NCBI GenBank assembly: GCA_947496065.1
Contig: CANMBF010000009.1
Location: 1 to 64,000, forward strand
Origin: Bacteroidota bacterium
GTDB taxonomy: Bacteria; Bacteroidota; Bacteroidia; NS11-12g; UBA955
DNA length: 64,000 nucleotides
Reading direction: 5' to 3'
Part shown: one piece after another, positions 35,801 to 43,578 of the stretch
Numbering within the stretch: the stretch's first letter is position 1
How the letters are laid out: every line of letters starts with the position of its first letter
The notes under the pieces: generated by a model
Told to the model about the DNA's origin: nothing
The model's database searches: none
What the model saw: the letters and a program-made list of their open reading frames with translations, nothing else
Position numbers and translations under genes: made by a program

Positions 35801-37318
35801 ATACGCCAAAGCATTTGGCGTTGTGTTGCCGCTGATATTGGATATTTGCGTCCAAGTAACACCACTTGCAGGATTGACCCTTAAATTGGAGGTGCGGTAT
35901 AAGTTGGTCTTAATTTCAAATAACACATTGCTGTCTTTGGGATGCACTGCATAGATGCCGCCTTGGCCATTAATACCAGCCGTTGCAAAGCTAGCAATGT
36001 TGCGTTTAATGCCCCCATTCTCATACAACATACTGCTATCAAAAGCATCGAAGGCAAAGTCGCCACCCCAGTCGCCACCGCGCACCGTATAAAACTTTTT
36101 ATCAATGGCCACATCCATGCCATTGTCTTGCAAACCACCGATAATATAATCGTTGTACAAAACACTGTTGCCCATTTTATAAAATTCAGAGGCACTTAAG
36201 CCATCTTCTAAAGTTGTCCATTTATTACCACCATCTGTTGTGCGATCGATACCACCATCGTGGTAAACAAATAATTTATTGCTATTAAAAGGCGAATACA
36301 AATAGCCGTGCTTATCGGCGTGCACACCATAAGCCCAAGGCGATTTCATGGTAAAATTAACACCCCCATTGGTCGATTTCCAAATACAAATGCCAGCCAC
36401 AAAAATCGTATTGGCATCCTTTGGATCAACAGCTATTGCGAGGTTATAAGACCCTTGACCATCCATGCTGCTGCCATTGCTCGAATAACCCAACACATTG
36501 GGCGTGTCAACCTGCAAAGTAAAAGTCTTACCATTGTTTGTTGATTTATAAACCCCTCCAAATGGACTGGTTCCGCCACTCTTCCAAACCACACAATACA
36601 ATCGATTGGTATCGCTTTGGCATACGCCGATTTTTATCCCTGCACAGGTAATGCTTGAATTGATATCAGATTGGGTCCAGGTATTACCATTATCATAAGA
36701 ACGGTAAAAATAAGAATTGGTAGCTGCGTAAATAATTGTGTTGCTTTGCGGACGGTAATATAAGTCGCGGTAAGATGAATTTACAGTGGTTTTCTTCACC
36801 CATGTTTTGCCTGCATCGGTTGATTTGTAGATACCATTATAACATGCTGCAATTAATATATTCGTATCATTAGGTGTATAGCGAATATAAGACACCAATT
36901 GATTACCAATGCCGCCTGTGGTTTGAAACCAAGTAGCACCCCCATCGTTGGTTCGCCATACACCGAGGCCACCGCCATTGTAATTGGCATCACCTGTACC
37001 TAATATCATTACTTTAGGATTGAGTTTATTGATGGCCAATGAAGCACAAGCAGTTTGAGGCAAGCCATCACTTATGGGGCGCCAAGTAGCACCTTCGTTC
37101 GAAGATTTAAAAACGCCACCAGATGCGGTTACTGCAAATAAAATATTGGAATCGGTAGGGTGATAAACCAATTCACAAACGCGGCCCATACCAGTCGTTT
37201 GTACACTGGGATTATCAGGAAATTTAACGGGCCCTACTTGGGTAAAATTGGCCAAGTTTTGGGCTTTACATATTGTAAAAATGGTCAATAAAAAAAGGCT
37301 GCTTAAAATCTGTCTCAT
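32888..37318 (-). CDS. Giant T9SS-secreted protein: sortilin-type propeller, PKD, GEVED, Ig-like and repeated domains
   Basis: A 1476-residue secreted protein. After the signal peptide (MRQILSSLFLLTIFTICKAQ) come many BNR/sortilin-type repeats (SxDxGxTW motifs such as KSTDAGKTWVKK and RTNDGGATWFQT) over about 650 residues, forming one or two beta-propellers as in VPS10/GH74-type proteins. Then follow a PKD domain (FTVQNSSSQTCANAMIMVDN onward), a GEVED domain (IYIDFNNNGVMNDAGE ... GQSEDYSVMI), an Ig-like module, four related modules of about 85 residues (each with VPYGT/VPFNT, FTLSDSA and a YxVxxxD-S-K-x-Y ending), and a T9SS sorting tail (WRVYPNPADQIF). The start at 37318 is chosen because it overlaps the upstream stop by four bases. 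It is probably a surface adhesin or enzyme scaffold; no catalytic site is assigned. Confidence 0.85.
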   Translation of the reverse strand: MRQILSSLFLLTIFTICKAQNLANFTQVGPVKFPDNPSVQTTGMGRVCELVYHPTDSNILFAVTASGGVFKSSNEGATWRPISDGLPQTACASLAINKLNPKVMILGTGDANYNGGGLGVWRTNDGGATWFQTTGGIGNQLVSYIRYTPNDTNILIAACYNGIYKSTDAGKTWVKKTTVNSSYRDLYYRPQSNTIIYAATNSYFYRSYDNGNTWTQSDINSSITCAGIKIGVCQSDTNRLYCVVWKSGGTSPFGGVYKSTNNGKTFTLQVDTPNVLGYSSNGSSMDGQGSYNLAIAVDPKDANTIFVAGICIWKSTNGGVNFTMKSPWAYGVHADKHGYLYSPFNSNKLFVYHDGGIDRTTDGGNKWTTLEDGLSASEFYKMGNSVLYNDYIIGGLQDNGMDVAIDKKFYTVRGGDWGGDFAFDAFDSSMLYENGGIKRNIASFATAGINGQGGIYAVHPKDSNVLFEIKTNLYRTSNLRVNPASGVTWTQISNISGNTTPNALAYSKISKGTFYMAYNTQFLYRSTDINSAAPNYSAVAFPFNSGEQIKQIETCDYDSNLVIIVTTQSRILRSNDKGNNWSLLNKNLPAVTVIKFLLDQKSNDSSMYVATAFGVYYRNKFYKNWINFSNGMPTVAQISDMEIMSDGTSKGRLHIATYGRGIWQSDLFKTASVPPVADFTVQNSSSQTCANAMIMVDNSMGSPANRRWQILPAKGWSYVNGTDSLSSRAEVQFNTYGNYTISLTVSNAKGSNTKSNMYNYAGLGTAASCITTTNILGGYGIGIYRFELNTIDKSSNAGAFSYEDFTCNNATIVKAGNTYTASVTSGTYNNENAKIYIDFNNNGVMNDAGELVGTIGSGKGKQSCTISIPVNPIVTSKFLRLRVVSDFATVNAPCGALSYGQSEDYSVMIDKTKPSLSVNIPKPTVGNSFIATFKASEILDGFEAKDLVVSNGTLSNFVQQSALVYTAKISPINNGKVNLNIAASAFADLVGNTNNAIADSTLFFLGIKTYTFAGLSTKDIVTQTPTGGNISCYVPYGTKRDSLMATFTLSDTSTAYIGAVLQGSSITKNNFKTVVTYTIKAKDITLTKTYTVTVYTNKNTACDLLTYGFVSPAVTGTLTPTGSGGNVNLTVPYGTNLTAIKAWFTLSDSANAKVSNIKQNSNLTLNDFTSPLIYQVIAQDTTVSKTYIVYVKMGKSQSCDLLQYSIQSPAVNGVITTIGTTGGTVALTLPFGSGLSALVANFKVSDSATAYVQNVKQISGSSANNYKSILKYKVIAQDTNFSKIYDVTATVLKNDKAELFTYCLASPADTGVITKTTGGGFLNITVPFNTDLTNLTGVFTLSDSAKASVLSVAQKSGITNNNFTDTIPFLVKSQNGLVSKLYKIKIEKEAPSGDLDELAILGWRVYPNPADQIFQIQAFHAIAWVELSTADGKVVATFTPQSQQLIISTEQLPAGLYMLRFNTTKNIGNVRLMIAH

Positions 37319-37761
37319 CGGGTTAAAGTATCGTTTTTGGTTTTCTTCCATTGCTCTAGTTGTTCTTCGGGGGTCATGATGGTGCCATCTGGTTTTACGA
37401 GGTTTTTATTGCGTTGCTGCCAATTTAAAAAGCGCTTGTATTCATAGACGTAATCAATGGGTTTGGCAGGTGCATCTTTGTCCTTGTCTTTTTCTTCTTT
37501 AAAAAGATCTTGTCCTTCCCCATCTTCCTCGGTAGGTTTTTCTTTATCGGCCCAGTAAGCTTCGAAAGAAGCGACTGCTTTGTAGTAGTTCACACCAGTG
37601 CTATCCATCATGGTGAGCCATAACTTATCGTCTATTTTGGGTGTTATCTGCACCTTAGCAATCTCAGGTGTTGCAGGTGCTTTGCTCTTACAAGCCATGT
37701 TAAAAAGCAAGCAGGCAAAGCCACCGAAGGCAATTAATTTTATATAAATCTTTGAAGGCAT
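37315..37761 (-). CDS. Small lipoprotein upstream of the giant T9SS protein
   Basis: A lipoprotein of about 148 residues: MPSKIYIKLIAFGGFACLLF is followed by NMAC, a lipobox. The mature protein is polar with a Lys/Glu/Asp-rich middle (KPTEEDGEGQDLFKEEKDKD) and a C-terminal helical part (YEYKRFLNWQQRNKNLV, TPEEQLEQWKK). No family is recognised. Its stop overlaps the start of the giant secreted protein gene (ATGA), so the two are almost surely co-translated, and it may help localise or anchor that protein. ATG 37761 is chosen over TTG 37770, which lies in a promoter element. Confidence 0.75.
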   Translation of the reverse strand: MPSKIYIKLIAFGGFACLLFNMACKSKAPATPEIAKVQITPKIDDKLWLTMMDSTGVNYYKAVASFEAYWADKEKPTEEDGEGQDLFKEEKDKDKDAPAKPIDYVYEYKRFLNWQQRNKNLVKPDGTIMTPEEQLEQWKKTKNDTLTR

Positions 37762-37767
37762 GAAGTA

Positions 37768-37775
37768 CAAAAATA
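37768..37775 (-). promoter_or_regulatory. Putative -7 promoter element TATTTTTG of the lipoprotein/giant protein operon
   Basis: On the minus strand TATTTTTG lies six bases upstream of the ATG at 37761, implying a nearly leaderless messenger. Confidence 0.55.
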
Positions 37776-38164
37776 ATTCATTTTATGAATTTTATATTTT
37801 TAAATTTTATGCCTTACTATTTACCGTTTAGTAACTTCTCATTTTAAATTGAATGATTTTTGGTTTATTTTATCTTTTCGAAAAAAACATACCACTCGGT
37901 ATGTTTTCTTACCCATCCTTTTTTCCTAAGCCATTGTTAGTGTTTATCCCCAACAATTTTCGCAAGCCTCGTGGCATTATGCGAACAACATTCAACCCGC
38001 CTGTGGTGGATTGCTTAAAATTCACGTAACCATTTTTTTCTTCTATTTTGAAATTTCAATATCGCTTATTATTTTGCAAACCATTCTTCGACAAGCTCAG
38101 AATGACATCACTCGGTCGTCCTGCTTTGATAGCTTTTGGTAAAGAGTGACAGGCAAATGAATGA
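37776..38164. other. Noncoding gap with dispersed repeat sequences
   Basis: About 390 bases without a credible frame. It holds one member of the palindromic repeat family (37884-37907), a CCATTGTTAGTGTTT block at 37931, a CGCCTGTGGTGG-like inverted unit near 38000, and the word CTTCGACAAGCTCAG (about 38088), which resembles a repeat widely dispersed in Bacteroidota intergenic DNA. Confidence 0.6.
37884..37907. repeat. Dispersed palindrome, copy A
   Basis: AAAACATACC and GGTATGTTTT form perfect 10-bp arms around ACTC. Related copies lie at 40165, 42568 and 42689. Confidence 0.8.
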
Positions 38165-40075
38165 ATGATGATAATAAATGAAAAACCTACCCTAAGACTA
38201 GGTATCTGCATGGCAGGTGCTGTATCAGCAGGCGCTTATACTGCTGGTGTATTGGATTATCTGTTCGAGGCCCTCGATGAATGGGAGAAAGCCAAAGCCC
38301 TCAACTTGCCCGGCGTGCCGCGTCACCAGGTGCGCATTGAAGTGCTCAGCGGTGCCTCAGCCGGCGGTATGACAGCTGCTATCGCTTCGGCGGCTTTGCA
38401 AACCCAATTTCCGCCCATCAACCAAAAAAATCATACCGACTATCATCTCAATCAACAAAATCCCTTTTACCATTCTTGGGTGAATTTAAGCGAAACACCC
38501 GAAAGCGATATGATGCAGCAAATGTTGCAAACGGATGATATCGTCAACGACCCCAAAGGTAATGCCCACCAAGAAGTGCGCGCAGGTTTTAATTCTTCTT
38601 TTATCGATACCATCGCCTACCGCGCTTTGGGACATACAGTCAAAGATCCTAATATTAAACGCCCATACCTAGCGACCGATTTCGAGTTCTTAACCACGCT
38701 TACTAATTTAAGAGGTTATGAATACAATCTTAAATTTATTACAGAACAAGGCCGTAGGGAACACCGTATGAAAATGCACCGCGACTTTGCCCATTTTCAA
38801 TACAACGTATCTGAAGCCTATGGTGACGATGGCAAAATACCCTTTCACTTTAATGATAAAGAAGGATGTAACAGAGATTTACTCATCAATACCGCCATGG
38901 CCACTGGCGCCTTTCCTGTTGGCTTGGCCCCTAGGGTTTTGCAACGCGATGCCAAATATATTAACGACAGTCCCCTGCTGCGTATCGACAACAACAATAC
39001 CACTTTGGTAGACCCGCTACACCCTTATGTCAACGTGAATGTAGATGGTGGTGCCATTAACAACGAACCCTTTGATTTAACAGAACAAATACTCATTAAC
39101 CGTAGAAAAAGCGACATTAAAAATGAAGTGTTTGCTAACCTACCCACCTCTGGTTTGAACGATGCCGATAGGAATAATGCGATTGAAGCTGCCCTTAAAT
39201 CTGCCGATGCTTATGTGCAAGAAGTAGCGCCTAGTAGCTTCGATACGACGGTAATCATGATAGATCCATTTCCTAACTTTAACGAAATACCAAATGGCAA
39301 TTACTTGCCTTTAAAAGCTTTGAAGTTTGCCGCACCCGATATACTTGGTGCAATGCGCGAACAGTTAATGTTAAAGGTCGATCAAATAAAAACCACCTAC
39401 TCTGACAATGATTACAGTCGCTTTATGATAGCGCCCATCCGCAAAAAAAATGGGGTACAACAATTGTATAGCATTGCCTGTGGTTCATTTGGCGGCTTTG
39501 GTGGTTTCTTTAGCAAGGCCTTTCGCGAGCATGATTATATGTTGGGTCGCAGAAACTGTCAGCGTTTTATTCAACGGTATTTATGTGTGCCCATGGATGA
39601 GAAAAATCTGATACTCGTATTTGGTTATGAAGGCATGGAACAAGCGTACCGTTTTGAAAGTGCCAATCAAAAATATTATTTACCACTGATTCCCGATATC
39701 CGTGTAAAAACTGATGCCAATGGAACTGTCACTGTTGTAACCCCATCTGAAGAAATTGAGTTCGCTTATCCGAAAGTAAAATTAAGCTATCTCTTAAGTT
39801 TGCGCAAGCCATTGATGAACCGATTTAGTGCATTGGTAGACAACCTCACCAATGGCAAAGACCCCTTGAGAGAAGAGGAAATAAGTCCGGTTTTACAACG
39901 CATTCGCAAACGCAGTTTTTTACAAAATTTTTTGCTTCACCGTTTCTTAAAAACAGCCACTCATTTGTATTTATCCATTGGCAAATTTTTCGGTAGAGGT
40001 GCCGCAGCCGACTATTTTTTAGATGCCGTGATAGATGATATGGAGAAAAGGGAGCTGTTAGAGGAAGACGTCTGA
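38165..40075 (+). CDS. Patatin-like phospholipase
   Basis: A 636-residue patatin-family protein. The oxyanion-hole segment LRLGICMAGAVSAGAYTAGV near the N-terminus, the nucleophile elbow LSGASAGGMTAA (Ser about 65) and the dyad aspartate in NVNVDGGAINNEPFD (Asp about 294) are all present, so the Ser-Asp dyad is intact. The long C-terminal region (residues 330-636) has a Gly/Phe-rich stretch (CGSFGGFGGFFSKAFREHDY) and a basic, hydrophobic end. There is no signal peptide, so it is inferred to be cytoplasmic or peripheral. Patatin proteins are lipid acyl hydrolases, some of them defence effectors (CBASS CapV, other NTPase-linked systems). No cyclase, NTPase or nuclease partner is adjacent, so a defence role is not supported. 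The gene is flanked on both sides by the palindromic repeat. Confidence 0.85.
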   Translation: MMIINEKPTLRLGICMAGAVSAGAYTAGVLDYLFEALDEWEKAKALNLPGVPRHQVRIEVLSGASAGGMTAAIASAALQTQFPPINQKNHTDYHLNQQNPFYHSWVNLSETPESDMMQQMLQTDDIVNDPKGNAHQEVRAGFNSSFIDTIAYRALGHTVKDPNIKRPYLATDFEFLTTLTNLRGYEYNLKFITEQGRREHRMKMHRDFAHFQYNVSEAYGDDGKIPFHFNDKEGCNRDLLINTAMATGAFPVGLAPRVLQRDAKYINDSPLLRIDNNNTTLVDPLHPYVNVNVDGGAINNEPFDLTEQILINRRKSDIKNEVFANLPTSGLNDADRNNAIEAALKSADAYVQEVAPSSFDTTVIMIDPFPNFNEIPNGNYLPLKALKFAAPDILGAMREQLMLKVDQIKTTYSDNDYSRFMIAPIRKKNGVQQLYSIACGSFGGFGGFFSKAFREHDYMLGRRNCQRFIQRYLCVPMDEKNLILVFGYEGMEQAYRFESANQKYYLPLIPDIRVKTDANGTVTVVTPSEEIEFAYPKVKLSYLLSLRKPLMNRFSALVDNLTNGKDPLREEEISPVLQRIRKRSFLQNFLLHRFLKTATHLYLSIGKFFGRGAAADYFLDAVIDDMEKRELLEEDV

Positions 40076-40501
40076 TCGAAATTTTAGGCCTTATGCGTTT
40101 GGATGGCGACGGTACCTTGTTGTTTAAATCGTCCGCTTCTTTCATTAGTTTTTAGAAGCAATTTAAAACATACCAATCGGTATTTTTTTTACCACTATAC
40201 ATATGCCCCACAAGGACAAATGGTCTAAAAAAAGAAACGTATCTCTTGGATTTTATATCCCTTTGGTATACCTGATGACCATTGTTGGTGTTTTTTGCTT
40301 TGCAAAAGAATGGCTTTATTTCGCACAAAAGTAGTTCAGTAAACATTTACAAAACAAGGATGGCCTTGCAAGTCAATCTTAATTTAATTATTTAGATTTA
40401 AAAAAAATGAAATAAAACAATCATTTTTTCACTATTGTCTTTTATATTGCTAAAGTTTTATTCCATCCTTATCAATTTTAACTAATAAACCTTAAAATAA
40501 A
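40076..40501. other. Noncoding gap between the patatin and HTH regulator genes
   Basis: About 425 bases. It includes palindrome copy B and a CCATTGTTGGTGTTT block at 40279-40293. The last 150 bases are plain AT-rich leader of the HTH regulator gene. No reading frame of note. Confidence 0.55.
40165..40185. repeat. Dispersed palindrome, copy B
   Basis: AAAACATACC, loop AATC, then GGTATTTTTT: the right arm has lost the G of GGTATGTTTT. Confidence 0.65.
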
Positions 40502-41512
40502 ATGACAGAAAAATTAAACTACCAAGAAAAATTCGTTTCAAAACTTAAATCAATTGTTGCTAGCAATCTTAATTTAGCAGAGGAACTCGCCGATTTATTG
40601 AATATTTCTAACGATTCTGTCTACCGTCGCTTACGAGGTCAATCAGCATTTACGATTGATGAAGTTGGTAAAATTTCCGAAAAATATGATCTGCCAATGG
40701 AAAGCATCTTCAGCACATCCAAGGAACATGTAAGTTTTAATTTCAATCCACTGTACGCTCAAACAAATAATTTTTTTACATACATGCGTTGGTATGCGGA
40801 TTACTTAACAAGTCTGGCTGGAGTGCCTGGCACGCGCATCATCTATGCGGCTGACGATGTGCCTGTGTTAAGACATTTTAATTTTCCTAATTTAGCAGCA
40901 TTCAAAGCATTTTATTGGAGCAAGGCAGTACTTAATATTAATTATTTACCCAATGACAAATTTAAACTCAATGCAATTCCTCCGGAATTAGTTGAACTTA
41001 ATAAAAAAACTGCTTTGGCTTATGCCAAATTAGATTGCACAGAAATATGGACCAATGAAACCATCACAAGCACTTTAAAACAAGTACAATATTATTGGGA
41101 ATGTAATTTTTTTGAATCCAATGCAGATGTGCTATTGATAATTAATGAGATTCGACAAATGATTCATCAAATGAATAAAGAATGTGAAGACAACGAAAAT
41201 GAAAACAGGCAGCGAATTGGTCATTTTATGTTATATAATTCAGATGTCATGATTGGCAATAATTGTGTTTTAGTTGAACCAGGTAATCCACAACATTCCA
41301 AACGTGTTTTTCTTGGCTACAACACTTTTAACACTTTGTCTACTACTGATAACGCATTCATAGATGAAACCAGCGCATGGATGAACAACCTACTCAAAAA
41401 ATCAATCCTACTGACCGGCAGTGGTGAAAAACAGCGCTCCATATTCTTTAGAAAAATGCTTGAAAAGTTAAATGGGCTTGAAAATACCATTACAAATCAA
41501 GGCTCGTTGTAA
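40502..41512 (+). CDS. Helix-turn-helix regulator, BetR-like
   Basis: A 336-residue cytoplasmic protein. Residues about 20-70 form a lambda-repressor-type helix-turn-helix (NLAEELADLLNISNDSVYRR, then LRGQSAFTIDEVGKIS). The remaining 260 residues are a helical domain without a recognisable signature; it contains YAADDVPV, NWYAD-like aromatics and a C-terminal segment KSILLTGSGEKQRSIFFRKM. The overall plan matches small Bacteroidota BetR-like transcription factors of unknown ligand. The start is ATG at 40502 after a long AT-rich leader. A lipoprotein gene follows after about 190 bases and may be its target. Confidence 0.75.
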   Translation: MTEKLNYQEKFVSKLKSIVASNLNLAEELADLLNISNDSVYRRLRGQSAFTIDEVGKISEKYDLPMESIFSTSKEHVSFNFNPLYAQTNNFFTYMRWYADYLTSLAGVPGTRIIYAADDVPVLRHFNFPNLAAFKAFYWSKAVLNINYLPNDKFKLNAIPPELVELNKKTALAYAKLDCTEIWTNETITSTLKQVQYYWECNFFESNADVLLIINEIRQMIHQMNKECEDNENENRQRIGHFMLYNSDVMIGNNCVLVEPGNPQHSKRVFLGYNTFNTLSTTDNAFIDETSAWMNNLLKKSILLTGSGEKQRSIFFRKMLEKLNGLENTITNQGSL

Positions 41513-41700
41513 AATTACTCATAGAACGTGTGATTTTTGCAATTTAAACTTGCTGAATATCTTAAATAAGCAAAAAATGCAAAAAATTTCCGACGCTCAG
41601 TCTAAAACGCCAATATCTGATAAAAAAATGAACGCTATTGTTTAAAATCAATTTTAGATGCCATAATATTGAAAATAGATTTGTTTCAAATATTATTAAA

Positions 41701-42441
41701 ATGGTCAATCACAAACATTTTAGAGCCATTATACTACCAATGTGCCTAATGGTATTATTGAGCGAATCTTGTGTAAGTATTCAAAAAATGAGATATACAA
41801 GGGGCTTACATTTCGATTTTACATCTATTGGCAAGTCTTATCAAACAGCAGAATCACCTAAACAGGCTAATCTTGCTAAAAAAAATAAAATCCAAAAGCT
41901 AGTTAACTCAAAAGATTCTTCCTTCATTGGGAGTGTCAATTGTATTGAAAAAACAACTATAACTGAAAGTAAGGAGGAGGTGTTAATTGGGCAAAACAAG
42001 GGGTCTAAAAGTAGGCACAACGTTAGCAATTACAATAATAAATCAGCTCCATTATATTTTAATGCTTTTAATGATACCCCTGTTAACTCTTCATCTAGCT
42101 TACAGCAATTCTCTATTCAAACAGATGAGATCATTTATTCTGAAGGTAAATTAAACAGAGGCAAAATTATGCTTCTCTCATTATTAAGCAATATACTTGC
42201 GGCCATTGCTTTGTTCACCTTGATTTGGGTGATAAGTGGTGGATCCGGACTTTTTTTAATTCTTGGACTGTTATTTGCGGCCGGCGGAGTAATGGCCGCA
42301 GGATATGGTTTTGAAGAATCCCAATACCATTCAGATTCGTTCCAACTCTTATTCATGATTTGTAGTTTTCCTGGCTTACTAATCAATGTCAGTATTTTAC
42401 TTATGATATTATTAACAGGAGGTACACTAAAAATCAATTAA
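41701..42441 (+). CDS. Lipoprotein with two C-terminal membrane segments, hypothetical
   Basis: A protein of about 246 residues. From ATG 41701 the N-terminus reads MVNHKHFRAIILPMCLMVLL followed by SESC, a plausible lipobox, and then VSIQKMRYTRGLHFDF, the start of a family often seen in Bacteroidota. The middle is polar and low in complexity (Lys/Asn/Ser-rich). The C-terminal third has two or three hydrophobic segments (ILAAIALFTLIWVISGGSG, LLFAAGGVMAAGYGF, FPGLLINVSILLMILLTGG). The frame is open from 41638, but only the later ATG gives a signal sequence. Function unknown. Confidence 0.65.
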   Translation: MVNHKHFRAIILPMCLMVLLSESCVSIQKMRYTRGLHFDFTSIGKSYQTAESPKQANLAKKNKIQKLVNSKDSSFIGSVNCIEKTTITESKEEVLIGQNKGSKSRHNVSNYNNKSAPLYFNAFNDTPVNSSSSLQQFSIQTDEIIYSEGKLNRGKIMLLSLLSNILAAIALFTLIWVISGGSGLFLILGLLFAAGGVMAAGYGFEESQYHSDSFQLLFMICSFPGLLINVSILLMILLTGGTLKIN

Positions 42442-42567
42442 AAAGTTAGAGCACAAGAAAGATTTTTCATTGTGCCATTTTTGGTGTTTCATTCCAATAA
42501 TTTGCCCCTTTCCTTTGGCGATGGATAAAAAACATTCAACCGTGCTGCCAAGCGTTAGTATTTGTGA

Positions 42568-42608
42568 TATTATTAAAAACACACCATTAGGTATGTTTTT
42601 AATAATGC
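42568..42608. repeat. Dispersed palindrome, copy C1 (extended)
   Basis: Arms ATTATTAAAAACACACC and GGTATGTTTTTAATAAT pair over 17 bases with one mismatch around loop ATTA. Confidence 0.8.
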
Positions 42609-42688
42609 CGATTTTGTTGGGTATAACCCCTACGGGGTATGATAACAGTCTTCTATTCTGATTGCCTCCATTCGAAAATATTTTAAAA

Positions 42689-42712
42689 AAAACATACCAA
42701 CCAGTATGTTTT
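42689..42712. repeat. Dispersed palindrome, copy C2
   Basis: AAAACATACC, loop AACC, then AGTATGTTTT: one mismatch to the perfect inverted repeat. Confidence 0.75.
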
Positions 42713-42904
42713 TCCATTTTTCGCGTAGCGAATAGATGTCTGTAAAATAAAATCTCGCACTTACATCTCATATCCCGTAGGGATTATACAAAGCCATTGT
42801 TGGTATTTCTCATCAAAAAACTCTGCTTTCCATCTTTCCCACCCTCACCATATCAAAAAATCAAAAAATCCGAGAATTTTAAAATCAAATTTCAAAAAAT
42901 ACTT

Positions 42905-42912
42905 TAACTTCG
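42905..42912 (+). promoter_or_regulatory. Putative -7 promoter element TAACTTCG
   Basis: TTCG variant of the Bacteroidota -7 element, 23 bases before the ATG at 42936. Confidence 0.45.
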
Positions 42913-42935
42913 TTTTAGAAAGCCCGAAAAATACC

Positions 42936-43373
42936 ATGCATTATTTTTTACAAAGTACCCACTCCATCATCCGATGGCTGGTGCTCTTAGGTGCCATATT
43001 AGCCATTGTATTGCCCTACTTGGCGAGTAACGTATATGCAACACGCGTTAATAAATGGCCGGCTTTGTTCTATGTCATAACCTGCGATATGCAATTGGTC
43101 ATTGGTATACCCCTCTATTTTGTATACAGCAGTTATGGGGCTTCGGCTTTTCGCCAAGGTGTCGATAAAGTGATGCACACCGAAGCGCTGCGTAGCATTG
43201 CCATCGAACATTTCGCTATTACTTGCATTGCCTTCATATTCGTTCACATTGGGTATTTTAAAATTCGCAAAAGCCAAACCGTCGATCGCATTCGCAAAAT
43301 TAGTTTGCTGTATTTTAGCATTTCTATTCTCTTAATGTTGGCTGCTATTCCTTGGAGCCGCATCATGGTTTAA
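42936..43373 (+). CDS. Four-helix membrane protein of the 'cytochrome b'-annotated Bacteroidota family
   Basis: A 145-residue inner-membrane protein with four hydrophobic segments: residues about 10-30, 48-66, 88-108 and 120-140. Histidines near the start (MHYFLQSTHS) and in the third segment (IEHFAITCIAFIFVHIGY), together with the final LAAIPW, match small membrane proteins usually labelled cytochrome B in Bacteroidota. Heme binding has not been shown from this sequence and is only suggested by the paired histidines. It is monocistronic, with a TAACTTCG element upstream. Confidence 0.7.
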   Translation: MHYFLQSTHSIIRWLVLLGAILAIVLPYLASNVYATRVNKWPALFYVITCDMQLVIGIPLYFVYSSYGASAFRQGVDKVMHTEALRSIAIEHFAITCIAFIFVHIGYFKIRKSQTVDRIRKISLLYFSISILLMLAAIPWSRIMV

Positions 43374-43374
43374 T

Positions 43375-43578
43375 CCAAATTTATTTTTTCCTCAATTCGT
43401 ACTAAGCACCCACCAACGTTCTCGCCACGAGGCGCCTTTCGATGACCATTTCTGTATTCTCACAGATTGGTTAAACCCAGTACTCGAAAAAACAAAATTT
43501 TGGGAAGGGGTCATCGCTTTCTTTAGATGGTTTGGTATACAACCAGTGGCTGGACAAACAGTAAGGAAGAATGTTTAG
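43375..43578 (+). pseudogene. Possible coding remnant without a start codon
   Basis: An open frame of 67 codons without ATG reads like ordinary protein, especially HEAPFDDHFCILTDWLNP followed by KFWEGVIAFFRWFGIQPVAG, ending at TAG 43578. It is in a different frame from the preceding gene and has no start signal. It may be the tail of a degraded gene. No family is recognised, and chance cannot be excluded. Confidence 0.25.

Larger units (their letters stand above)
42442..42904. repeat. Noncoding gap built from dispersed repeats
   Basis: It contains two palindromes (listed separately), a GGGTATAACCCCTACGGGGTAT unit near 42618-42640 that is itself nearly palindromic, an ATATCCCGTAGGGATTATA unit near 42769, and a CCATTGTTGGTATTT block at 42794. 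A 114-codon frame on the minus strand spans all of these and is rejected as a gene. Confidence 0.65.

Noticed and set aside
38165-40075. Patatin as effector of a CBASS-type defence system
   Set aside because: No cyclase, NTPase, HORMA/TRIP13 or other sensor gene is adjacent.
42427-42771. 114-codon minus-strand frame
   Set aside because: It runs across the dispersed palindromes and ends inside the neighbouring gene; similar pseudo-frames arise at the other copies of the repeat.
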